64,000 nt of DNA, taken from Nonomuraea purpurea. GTDB lineage: Bacteria; Actinomycetota; Actinomycetes; Streptosporangiales; Streptosporangiaceae. The translations under genes and the position numbers were made by a program. The stretch is from assembly GCF_042650645.1 (NCBI RefSeq), contig NZ_JBHSBI010000028.1:1-64000 (forward strand), read 5' to 3'. Below, piece by piece: positions 23,339 to 31,238 of this stretch. Each line of letters opens with the position of its first letter. Within the stretch, counting starts at the first letter, position 1. Below the pieces are notes generated by a model. The model did not search any database, had not been told where the DNA came from, and worked only from the letters and a program-made list of their open reading frames with translations.

Positions 23339-24766
23339 ATGGACGTGCGTACCTTCTGGCTGGCCGGCCGCGCAGCGACCGGGGACACCGAGCTCACCGT
23401 GACCAACCCCCACGACGGCCGCGAGGTCGGCCGGCACTCCGTACCGACGGATGCCCAGGTCGAGGAGGCCATCGCGGCCGCGCAGGCGGTGGCCAAGGAG
23501 GCCGCCGCGCTGCCCGTGCACGTGCGCGCCGAGGCGCTGGCCCACGTCTCGCGCCGCCTGGCCGAACGGGCCGACGAGATCGCCCACCTCATCACGGCCG
23601 AGAACGGCAAGCCGATCCTGTGGGCCCGCGGCGAGGTCGGCCGGGCCGTCGCCACGTTCCGCTTCGCCGCCGAAGAGACGCGGCGCTGGTCGGGCGGGGT
23701 TCAGCGGCTCGACACCGAACCTGCGGCGGCCGGGCGGCTGGCCTACGTCTCGCGCGTCCCGTACGGCCCCGTGCTGGCGATCACCCCGTTCAACTTCCCG
23801 CTGAACCTCGTCGCCCACAAGGTCGCCCCCGCCATCGCCGTCGGCGCCCCCGTCGTCGTCAAGCCCGCCCCCGCGACCCCGCTGTCCTCGCTCGTGCTGG
23901 GCGAGATCCTGGCCGAGACCGACCTGCCCGCGGGCATGTTCTCGGTCCTGCCGATCGAGAACGACCGCGCCTCGGCCCTCGTCCAGGACCCCCGGCTCCC
24001 CGTGGTGTCGTTCACCGGCTCGGCGCCCGTCGGGTACGCCATCGCCGACCAGGTCCCGCGCAAGCATGTCACGCTCGAACTGGGCGGCAACGCGGCCGCG
24101 GTCGTGCTGGCCGACGCCGACCTCGACTGGGCGGCCCAGCGCATCGCCCTCTACTCCAACTATCAGGCCGGCCAGAGCTGCATCGCCGTCCAGCGCGTGA
24201 TCGTCGAGCGGCCCGTGTACGACGCCTTCGTCGAACGCCTCCTGCCCGCCGTCTCCGGCCTCGTCACCGGCGACCCCGCCGACGAGAAGACCCAGGTGGG
24301 CCCGCTGGTCTCCGAAGCCGCCGCCGAACGCGTCGAGCAGTGGGTCAAGGAGGCCGTCGAGGCAGGCGCCCGGATCCTGGCGGGCGGCACCCGCGAGGGC
24401 GCCACGTTCGCGCCGACGGTGCTGTCCGAGGTGCCGCACGGCGCCAAGGTGGCCTGCGAGGAGGTCTTCGGCCCCGTCATGATCCTCCAGCCCGCCGCCT
24501 CGATCGACGAGGCATACGCCCTGGTCAACGACTCGGCGTACGGGCTCCAGGCCGGCGTCTTCACCCGCTCTCTCGACGCCGCCTTCCGGGCGAACCGGGA
24601 GCTGGAGGTGGGCGGCGTGATCATCGGCGACGTCCCCTCGTACCGGGCCGACCAGATGCCGTACGGCGGGGTCAAGGACTCGGGGATCGGGCGCGAGGGC
24701 CTGCACTCGGCGATGGAGGACTTCACGTACGAGAAGGTCATGGTTTTGACGGGGTTGACGCTCTAA
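23339..24766 (+). CDS. NAD(P)-dependent aldehyde dehydrogenase
   Basis: A 475-residue aldehyde dehydrogenase. Visible features are ITPFNFPLNLVAHKVAPAIA (about 140-160), VSFTGSAPVGYAIADQ, the glutamate in TLELGGNAAAVVLADADLDW, the catalytic cysteine in YQAGQSCIAVQ (about 280), and the C-terminal MPYGGVKDSGIGREGLHSAM. The group includes succinate-semialdehyde and other semialdehyde dehydrogenases, so it may work with gabT. The ATG at 23339 is chosen because the family N-terminus begins there. Its last 34 codons recur as an orphan fragment at 29291-29392 (95 of 102 bases identical) and more distantly at 55046-55117. Confidence 0.9.
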   Translation: MDVRTFWLAGRAATGDTELTVTNPHDGREVGRHSVPTDAQVEEAIAAAQAVAKEAAALPVHVRAEALAHVSRRLAERADEIAHLITAENGKPILWARGEVGRAVATFRFAAEETRRWSGGVQRLDTEPAAAGRLAYVSRVPYGPVLAITPFNFPLNLVAHKVAPAIAVGAPVVVKPAPATPLSSLVLGEILAETDLPAGMFSVLPIENDRASALVQDPRLPVVSFTGSAPVGYAIADQVPRKHVTLELGGNAAAVVLADADLDWAAQRIALYSNYQAGQSCIAVQRVIVERPVYDAFVERLLPAVSGLVTGDPADEKTQVGPLVSEAAAERVEQWVKEAVEAGARILAGGTREGATFAPTVLSEVPHGAKVACEEVFGPVMILQPAASIDEAYALVNDSAYGLQAGVFTRSLDAAFRANRELEVGGVIIGDVPSYRADQMPYGGVKDSGIGREGLHSAMEDFTYEKVMVLTGLTL

Positions 24767-24861
24767 CGCTCTGTGCGGCGGCCGTCCGGCACGGATCCTG
24801 CCGGACGGCCTTCGACGAGCCGTCGCGGGTTAATCGGGTGCATTCGTTCGCCCCGATCGCG

Positions 24862-26313
24862 ATGATGGGTGCCGTGACCGACATCGAACTCGCCGACGCG
24901 CGAGCGCTCGCCGAGAGCCTGCGGCAGGTTTACACCGCGGTGGCCGAGCGGATCGGCGAGGCCAACGCCACCTCTCCGCTGGTCGCGAAGGTGACCGAGC
25001 ACCTCGGCTGCCCGCTCGGCGACCTTGTCGTCGTGGAGGAGAAGTACCGGCTCTACGAGCACGCCGCGCTGCAGACCGCTGCCGGCCTCTACCTCGACGC
25101 CTACTCCCCGGGCGCGCAGTGGTTCGGCATCGTGGGCGGCGAGCGGCGCTGGGAGAGCATCATCAACATGCTGCTCGCGGCGATGCGTGAAGGCAGCCGC
25201 ATGCTCGGCCGCCCCGACTACGGCACGGCCTCGATCGGCCCAGATACCACGATAGAGGTCGTGCAGCTCGGCCTGGTCGCCACGGCCGCCCCCGACGGCA
25301 CCCCGGTGGTCATCGGCCTGAGCAGCACGGAGGACTACGACGGCCACAGCCTGCTCACCGTGCTGGCGGCTCGGCGGGACGCGGCGACCGCCGTACGCGA
25401 CGAGGTGAACCGGCTCAAGCAGGACAACGACCCATGCCGCGGCCAGGTGCTCAGCTTCGGCTTCAGCGAGCACAGGGAGAACGAACTGCTCACCTTCCTG
25501 CCCCGCCCCGAGCTGGGCCCCGAAGAGGTGGTCCTGCCGGAAGGACGGCTGGAGGCCATCGAAGAGCATGTCGTGGGCATCGCCGAGCATGCCGACCAGC
25601 TCACTGAGGCCGGCCAGCACCTGCGCCGGGGCTTGCTGCTGTACGGCCCGCCGGGCACCGGCAAGACCCACACCACGCGCTACCTCATCGGGCGGCTGCG
25701 CGAGCACACGGCTGTGCTGATGACCGGGCCCGCCATGCGCAAGATCGACTACGCGGTGGCGATGGCTCGCAAGCTGCAACCGTCCATCGTGGTCGTCGAG
25801 GACGTCGATCTGATCGCCGAGGACCGTAGCCACCACGAAACCAGCCCGCTGCTCTTCTCCCTGCTGGACGCCATGGACGGGATCAGCGGCGACGTGGACG
25901 TCACCTTCGTCCTGACCACCAACCGGGTGGAGGCCCTGGAGAAGGCCCTGGTCCAGCGGCCCGGCCGGGTGGACCTCGCGGTGGAGGTGCCGCCGCCTGA
26001 CGCCGCGGCGCGCGAACGCCTGATCCGCCTGTACGCCCGCAATCGGCCCATCGTGGCCGACACCGTCAAGGTCGTCGCCGCCACCGAGGGGGTCACGGCG
26101 TCGTTCATCAAGGAACTGCTGCGCCGGGTCATCCTGGTCGCGTTGCGTTCGGACGAGCGGGTGCTCACCGACGATCATTTCGGCACGGCGCTGCAGGCGA
26201 TGGCGGGCGACGGCCAGACCCTCACCCGCGCGCTCCTCGGCTCCCAGGAGACGGCGGCGGAGCCGCAGGACAAGCGGGCGGCCACCCGGTTGGGGCCACC
26301 CGACTGCTCATGA
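24862..26313 (+). CDS. AAA ATPase with unrecognised N-terminal domain
   Basis: A 483-residue protein. The C-terminal half is a classic AAA module: Walker A LLYGPPGTGKTHTTRY (about 258-273), Walker B IVVVEDVDLIAED (about 310-322), sensor 1 FVLTTNRVEALEKAL and second region of homology ending in RPGRVDLAVE. The N-terminal 220 residues are probably an adaptor or regulatory domain that I cannot name. Such proteins act as ring-shaped unfoldases or remodelling machines. The start is uncertain (ATG 24862 or 24865, GTG 24874). It follows the aldehyde dehydrogenase by about 95 bases and has no clear operon partner. Confidence 0.85.
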   Translation: MMGAVTDIELADARALAESLRQVYTAVAERIGEANATSPLVAKVTEHLGCPLGDLVVVEEKYRLYEHAALQTAAGLYLDAYSPGAQWFGIVGGERRWESIINMLLAAMREGSRMLGRPDYGTASIGPDTTIEVVQLGLVATAAPDGTPVVIGLSSTEDYDGHSLLTVLAARRDAATAVRDEVNRLKQDNDPCRGQVLSFGFSEHRENELLTFLPRPELGPEEVVLPEGRLEAIEEHVVGIAEHADQLTEAGQHLRRGLLLYGPPGTGKTHTTRYLIGRLREHTAVLMTGPAMRKIDYAVAMARKLQPSIVVVEDVDLIAEDRSHHETSPLLFSLLDAMDGISGDVDVTFVLTTNRVEALEKALVQRPGRVDLAVEVPPPDAAARERLIRLYARNRPIVADTVKVVAATEGVTASFIKELLRRVILVALRSDERVLTDDHFGTALQAMAGDGQTLTRALLGSQETAAEPQDKRAATRLGPPDCS

Positions 26314-26829
26314 GCCGAAGCCGGCCCGCCGCTGAAGGCGAACCGGCAGCACCGCGCCGGCGTCAGTCGTCGTCGCGGCCTGCGCCGCGGAAGGCGGACT
26401 CGGCGTCGACGATCCTGCGCTGACGGGCGGAACGCGGTCCGGCCGTCCGGGTCGTCGCCCCCTTGAGGCAGGTCCACCGCTCGCGACCCTGGCCTCCTCC
26501 GGATTCACGACGCCTCTGAGGCATGGCGCGGAGTGCCAAGTGCCCCGAGAGTGTCAGTGGGCATTGCCGCCGGATGTCAGTGGACTTCCGTCACGAAGGT
26601 GTCAGTGGCGGCCCGACGACTAACTGAGGGCTCGCTGAGCTCGGCTGGCCAGCACCGCCAGCGCCGCGCCCGGCGCGCCTCCCGCTTCAGGCGACGACCT
26701 CGTCCAGCATGGCGGCGGCCGCGTCCTCCCTGTTGGGCCGCCGGATTAGGGACGCTGAAGGAAGTCGGTGAACAGCCGACAGCGCGACGCTGGATCGCGC
26801 ACGTCAGCGACCTAGAGCTCACCCACTGC
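26314..26829. other. Intergenic stretch with three TGTCAGTGG repeats
   Basis: No gene could be supported in about 515 bases. GTGTCAGTGG at 26551-26560, ATGTCAGTGG at 26574-26583 and GTGTCAGTGG at 26600-26609 form a short array. Arrays of this type are found inside the ends of some insertion sequences (IS21-like), so this may be an IS end relic; no transposase remains beside it. Confidence 0.4.
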
Positions 26830-26876
26830 TTGACGGCACATCACCACCTACGTACATTTTCCGATATTACGGAAAA
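26830..26876 (+). promoter_or_regulatory. Promoter with overlapping operator
   Basis: TTGACG (26830-26835), a 17-base spacer and TACATT (26853-26858) form a good sigma-70-type promoter. Directly over the start-site region lies an inverted repeat TTTTCCG-ATATTA-CGGAAAA (26857-26876), an AT-rich palindrome in GC-rich surroundings. It probably serves autoregulation by the winged-helix protein that follows. Confidence 0.72.
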
Positions 26877-26890
26877 GTGGAAGGGGTCAC

Positions 26891-27454
26891 GTGGAGGATC
26901 GTCTGGCGGCGCTGGAACGGCGGATGGACCGGCTGGAGGAACAGCAGACAAGGGCACCCGCCCCCGGACGTCAGGCAACGGCGTCGTCCTCGCTGGAGCT
27001 GGTGCGCCACTTCCGGGAACGGGCCGCGGAGGGCCACCCGCCCGGCGAGACGGCCGGCACGGTGGCGTACGCCGGGGCGGCGTTCCTCGGCGGCCACGAA
27101 TACGTGTGGGCCGGCGAGCATCCGGTCGCCGAACTGATGGCGACCGACTGGACGGCCGCCGCCGGGTCCCTGGAGTCAATGGGCAGCCCGCCCCGGCTGG
27201 CGCTGCTCGCGGCGCTCGTCGGCGGGCCCCGCAGCCGGGCCGAGTTGCAGGAGGCGCTGGGCGGCGAGAGCTCGACCGGCCACCTGTACCACCACCTGCG
27301 CGAACTGCAGCGGGCCGGACTGATCACGCAGCGGAGGCGGGGCTCGTACGAGGTCGTCGCGCGGGCTGTCATCCCGCTGCTCGCCATCCTCGCCGCCGCG
27401 CTCGACGTCAGCCCGGGCACGCTCGCGGACGAGCCGGGACAGGAGCCGGCATGA
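26891..27454 (+). CDS. Winged-helix (ArsR-like) regulator coupled to an aspartyl-protease gene
   Basis: A 187-residue protein. It starts with a short charged coiled-coil-like segment (EDRLAALERRMDRLEEQQ), followed by a linker. The winged-helix DNA-binding domain spans about 95-175 (RLALLAALVGGPRSRAELQE, HLYHHLRELQRAGLITQ, RRRGSYEVV), resembling ArsR/HTH_20 regulators. The GTG start has GGAAGGGG 4 bases upstream. Its stop overlaps the start of the next gene by ATGA, so the two are translationally coupled. The palindrome at 26857-26876 is the natural operator. The signal it senses is unknown. Confidence 0.82.
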   Translation: MEDRLAALERRMDRLEEQQTRAPAPGRQATASSSLELVRHFRERAAEGHPPGETAGTVAYAGAAFLGGHEYVWAGEHPVAELMATDWTAAAGSLESMGSPPRLALLAALVGGPRSRAELQEALGGESSTGHLYHHLRELQRAGLITQRRRGSYEVVARAVIPLLAILAAALDVSPGTLADEPGQEPA

Positions 27455-28584
27455 CGCCGTCACGACCCCCCGGGGCACGGCGGGCATGGACGTCGGGGGA
27501 TGTCGAGGAGGCCGCCCGGCTGGCGGCCGAGGCAGGGGACGAGCACCTGCTGGTTCTGGCCGACCTGGTACGCGGCAGGTTCGAGCGGGCGCTGGCCCGC
27601 TACGAGTCCCTCGCGGGCGGGCTCCGGCTCCGCGCGCTCGACAAGCCGGTGGCGCACGCCTGGCTGCACCTGGACCAGGTGGACCGGGCCTGCGAGCACT
27701 TACGCCGCCGGCGCCGCCGCATCCCGCCCGATCTGGCGCTGCGGCGCGACCACCCGATGATGGTGAAGGCGGCCGAGCCCGTCCGGCTCCCGTTCGGCGA
27801 CCACCCGCTGGCCGCGTACCTGCCCGCCGTCGAAGGCACGCTGAACGGCCACCGGACCCTGCTCCACCTGGACACCGGGGGCACGTTCCTGGTGATGGGC
27901 ACCGAGCGGGCGGCGGCGATGGGCATCGAGACCGTGCCGAACGGCCGCCGCTTCCACGGCGTCACCCGTACGCCGGTCCGCACCGGCATCGCCCGCGAGC
28001 TGGCCCTCGGCGGCGCGATGCTGACGAACGTGCCCGTGGACGTCGTCCCCACCCTGACCGGCCCCCAAGATCTCGTGATCATGGGCACCTGCCTGTTGCG
28101 GCGTTTCCTGCCCACCATCGACACCCCGGCCGGCCACCTGCTCCTCGCCCCGTGCGGGCACCGCTCCCCGCCCGACGGCACCCGCGTGCCCTTCTACCTG
28201 TGGGGCGACCACTTCATGTTCGCCAGGGGCGGTTACGGCCACCACCGCGACCTGACCTTCTTCGTCGACTCAGGCCTGGTCCATGTGCTGGAGGACGAGG
28301 ACGGCACGACCCGGCAGGCGGCCGTGCTGGCCACCAGATCCCAGTACCGCTCGTGGGGAATCCCACGCGCCGACCTCGCCGCCACCCACCTGAAGGCGGC
28401 CCATCCCCTGCGGCTGGGGGCGCTGGAGCAGCCGGGGCACCTCCTGTCCGTCGCTCCCGGCAGGACCGCGCCCTGGTCCCGGTTCGGCGGCGTCACGATC
28501 GACGGGCTGCTCTCGCAGGCGTTCCTCGCCGAGTACGCCTGGACGCTGGACTTCGACCGGCACGAGTACACGTTCCGATCCTGA
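27451..28584 (+). CDS. Retropepsin-like protein with two D-T/S-G motifs
   Basis: A 377-residue protein that I do not recognise in full. Residues about 15-95 are alpha-helical and TPR-like (DVEEAARLAAEAGDEHLLVL). A retropepsin-like domain then begins with LLHLDTGGTFLVMGTERAAA (about 139-158), the D-T-G motif of aspartyl proteases. A second motif TFFVDSGLVHVL (about 270-281) gives D-S-G at the spacing expected of a second, pepsin-like lobe. There is no signal peptide, so it is cytosolic. It is coupled by ATGA to the winged-helix regulator upstream. A two-lobed single-chain aspartyl protease beside its own regulator is unusual in bacteria. It may cleave the regulator or another protein; this is inference. 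Confidence 0.75.
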   Translation: MTPSRPPGARRAWTSGDVEEAARLAAEAGDEHLLVLADLVRGRFERALARYESLAGGLRLRALDKPVAHAWLHLDQVDRACEHLRRRRRRIPPDLALRRDHPMMVKAAEPVRLPFGDHPLAAYLPAVEGTLNGHRTLLHLDTGGTFLVMGTERAAAMGIETVPNGRRFHGVTRTPVRTGIARELALGGAMLTNVPVDVVPTLTGPQDLVIMGTCLLRRFLPTIDTPAGHLLLAPCGHRSPPDGTRVPFYLWGDHFMFARGGYGHHRDLTFFVDSGLVHVLEDEDGTTRQAAVLATRSQYRSWGIPRADLAATHLKAAHPLRLGALEQPGHLLSVAPGRTAPWSRFGGVTIDGLLSQAFLAEYAWTLDFDRHEYTFRS

Positions 28585-28756
28585 GCCTCAGCGCTGGACA
28601 AACTCGCCGACCCAGGACGACCTGGATCGGGTGATCGCGGCCGTGCTCAGCAAACGGCGCATCGCCCAGCTCGGCCCGCCGCTCGGGTCCGGACCATCGG
28701 AGGAAATGTAACTCCCAGTAATCGCCTAGGGTTTCGGCGTCAGCGTTCAGCTCAGT

Positions 28757-28905
28757 GCCCCCACTGGTCACCCAAGTCATGACCCAAGAGCCTTACGCCT
28801 CGGCCAAGCGGGTGTTCTGGATCGTCGACAACGGCTCCTCCACCGAGGCCAGGCTGCCATCGACCGGCTGGCCCAGCGGTTCCCGAACGCGATGATGCAT
28901 TGAGC
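28757..28905 (+). mobile_element. IS630-family transposase relic with 1-bp frameshift
   Basis: The frame beginning near 28757 reads ...MTQEPYASAKRVFWIVDNGS, typical of the DDE region of IS630-type transposases. After the Ser-Ser codons the expected HRGQAAIDRLAQRFPNAMM continues only in another frame. One C is missing in the run TCCTCC[C]ACCGAGG near 28842. A TGA ends it about 28905. No inverted repeats or intact transposase remain, so it is a dead fragment. Confidence 0.75.
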
Positions 28906-29080
28906 CGCACGGCGGACTAGCCAAGATCGCGGATCGGTCGCCATCGGCGATCGAAAGGGTGGCTCGGCAGACGAAAGTGGCGGCCGAGTTGCTCATCGGG
29001 TCCGAGGGCGGCGGTGTGTCTCATCCTCTCCATGGTCTTCAAACGGCGGGACTGGCTCTGCCTGGAAACTCGGGCAACCG

Positions 29081-29185
29081 TCACACCCGCAGGACGGTGA
29101 CGGGGCGGCCGGACGGTGTGGTCGCCTGTTCGAAGCCGCCTCGTTCTTTCCAGGGTGGGGCTTCTGGGCGGCGGTCGAAGATCAC
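29081..29185 (-). pseudogene. 3'-end fragment of an ATPase-nuclease gene
   Basis: The minus strand encodes VIFDRRPEAPPWKERGGFEQ and on to TVLRV-stop, almost identical to the last 34 residues of the intact protein at 55157-56761. DNA similarity is roughly 90% by eye and continues about 18 bases past the stop codon. Everything upstream of these codons is missing. Confidence 0.8.
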
Positions 29186-29290
29186 CCAGGTGACGCAGCG
29201 GCTCGTCCAGGAGGTGTTTGGCGGCGGGCAGGCCGCAGGCTGACGGGTCAAGCCGGCTCAGTCGACGGATCGAGCGCCCAGATTCCTTAA

Positions 29291-29392
29291 GGTGGGGTCA
29301 AGAACTCGGGGATCGGGCGCGAGGGGCTGCACTCGGCGATGGAGGATTTCACGTACGAGAAGGTCATGGTTTTGACGGGGTTGATGCTTTGA
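29291..29392 (+). pseudogene. 3'-end fragment of an aldehyde dehydrogenase gene
   Basis: 34 codons from GGVKNSGIGREGLHSAMED to a TGA stop, 95 of 102 bases identical to the last codons of the intact gene at 24665-24766 in the same orientation. Three differences change the product or stop codon (D to N, T to M, TAA to TGA); the other four are synonymous. It converges on the lipoprotein gene at 29393. Confidence 0.85.
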
Positions 29393-29860
29393 TCAGTACT
29401 GCCAGCTGATCGCTGTGCCGCAGTAGTCGAACCCGTGCTTGTCCGCCACGGCATCCAGGGCCTTCTTCGCCTCGTCGGCCTTGGCCTCTCCGAGGTTGAG
29501 TACGCCGATCATGTCCGTGCCGGGGGCGCCTTTCCACGGCGTTGCGTCCTGCCACGCCTTGCGGTTCGCCTGGAGCGCGTCGATCATGCGTGCCCAGGCG
29601 TTCCGGAAGTCCGGCGGCACGTCGTCCGCGAACGTACGCTGCGCTTCCCGCGCTGCCGCGAGTTCCTCGTCGATCCGGGGAATGATCGTGGTGCCGCTGT
29701 CATCGGGTTTGATGTGCGGGAAGGAAGCCGCGACCTTCCGGACATCCAGACAGGCGTCGTTCGCGCCCTGACCGGACCAGCAGCCCGCCAGGACCAAGAC
29801 CCCTGCCAGCAGCGCCGAGTGGACAGGGACGAAAACCCTTCCAGAGCATGACGTACGCAA
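29393..29860 (-). CDS. Putative lipoprotein of unknown function
   Basis: About 155 residues with a lipoprotein signal: a positive start, the hydrophobic ALLAGVLVLAGC and the lipid-anchored cysteine of LAGC. The mature part is helical and charged (IDEELAAAREAQRTFADDVP) and ends ISWQY. I chose TTG at 29860 because a full GGAGGTGA lies 7 bases upstream; a GTG at 29884 would add eight residues without such a site. I do not recognise the family. It is probably anchored outside the membrane. Confidence 0.65.
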   Translation of the reverse strand: MRTSCSGRVFVPVHSALLAGVLVLAGCWSGQGANDACLDVRKVAASFPHIKPDDSGTTIIPRIDEELAAAREAQRTFADDVPPDFRNAWARMIDALQANRKAWQDATPWKGAPGTDMIGVLNLGEAKADEAKKALDAVADKHGFDYCGTAISWQY

Positions 29861-30062
29861 GTCCCGGTCACCTCCGACGTTCACGGTTGAACCGGAGGAT
29901 TTTCACACGGCAACGTTGGGAGGGGTCCCGAGCCCTACTTGTTAGGAGCGGCGAGCCCCACTACACCACGCCCCAGCGCCTGGCCCGGGCACGAACGAGG
30001 TCCTGGATGCCGAGAACGCTGCGCTCGGGACGACGACCAGGTAGCGATGGAACAATGGCGGC

Positions 30063-31238
30063 GTGGCTGATCTCGCGGATGTGCTTGGTGACCAGGAAAG
30101 TACGGTTTTGGAGTTCAAGGAGTCCGCCAATGACGGCAAGAAAATCGGGCAAGCGATCTGTGCCTTGGCCAACGACTTGTGCGGTCGAGGTGGCGGGGAT
30201 CTGCTCATCGGTGTGGACAAGCATGGACAATCACTGACTGGTGTGAAGGCCTCTGACAGTGATCTGCTGAAGGTGACCGAGCACCGCGATAGCGGCAAGA
30301 TTCTGCCGCGGCCCTCGATGACCGTCTAGAAGGCCACGTTCAAAGGAAAGACGATCATCCGGGTCAAGGTCGAAGCGTCGGCAGCACCCCCGGTTCGCTA
30401 CGACGGTGTCGTTTGGGTGCGGCCGGGGCCAACCACCCGTAAGGCCAACAGCGACGATGAGCGAATTCTGGCCGAGCGCCGACGAACCATCGATGGTCCC
30501 TTCGATGGAAAGCCGGTTCCGGCGAGCACACTCGCCGATCTCGATCTGCGGCTCTTCCAGTCCACCTATCTTCCTTCCGAGGTCGCCCCAGAGGTGATTG
30601 AGGAGAACGGGCGTCCGGAATTGCTCCAGCTGAACAGCCTGCGCCTGGCCGACGCCACTGGCACACCCACCGTGCTCGGCTTGCTGGTTCTGGGTTACGA
30701 CCCAAGCGCCTTCATTCCCGGCGCTTACCTACAGTTCGTCCGATATGACGGAGGTGATATGGCCGCCGGCATCATTGACGATCAGGAACCGCGGGTAAAC
30801 GTGGTTGACCTTGCCGAGCGATTGGAAGCCCTGATCAGAGGTCATCTCCACACTCGGGTGGTGGAACAGACCGGCTTCCGCGAGCGCCCGCAGCCGGATT
30901 ATCCTTTCAGCGCCCTGCGTGAGGTCTGCATGAACGCGGTAATGCACCGTAATTATGAGACCTCCAACGCGCCGATCCGTATCCTGTGGTTCGCGGACCG
31001 GATCGAGATCTCCAACCCCGGCGGTCCTTACGGGCAGGTACGTGAAGACAATTTCGACCGAGTCAACGACTATCGCAACCCGTCCTTGGCGGCCGCAATG
31101 AAATCCCTTGGCTACGTAAACCGCTTCGGCCGGGGCATTTCCCGAATACAGGCAGAACTTGATGCCAATGGAAATTCTCGGGCGGAGTTCAATGTTGATG
31201 CCTCGTCGTGGTCGGTTACTCTTAGGGGGGCATCATGA
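30063..31238 (+). pseudogene. AlbA_2 (Schlafen-like) ATP-binding protein, amber-interrupted
   Basis: One continuous reading frame of 392 codons, broken by a single TAG at 30327-30329. Before the stop are the AlbA_2/Slfn-like N-terminal features (VLEFKESANDGKKIGQAICA, GGGDLLIGVDKHG). After it come KATFKGKTIIRVKVEASA and the C-terminal ATPase-like part (REVCMNAVMHRNYE, RIEISNPGGPYG, GRGISRIQAEL). One base change (for example GAG to TAG) explains it. It is either a recent pseudogene or needs readthrough; a GTG at 30417 could restart translation. The upstream AACAAT box 6 bases before the GTG start suggests a leaderless mRNA. It is coupled to the ParA-like gene by ATGA. Confidence 0.82.

Noticed and set aside
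23620..26313. A long frame joining an upstream segment to the AAA ATPase
   Set aside because: The first 400 codons are an alternative phase of the ALDH gene. The ATPase starts at about 24862.
26308..26508. A small Pro/Arg-rich frame on the minus strand
   Set aside because: It has no ribosome binding site or motif and overlaps the ATPase 3' end; composition alone explains it.
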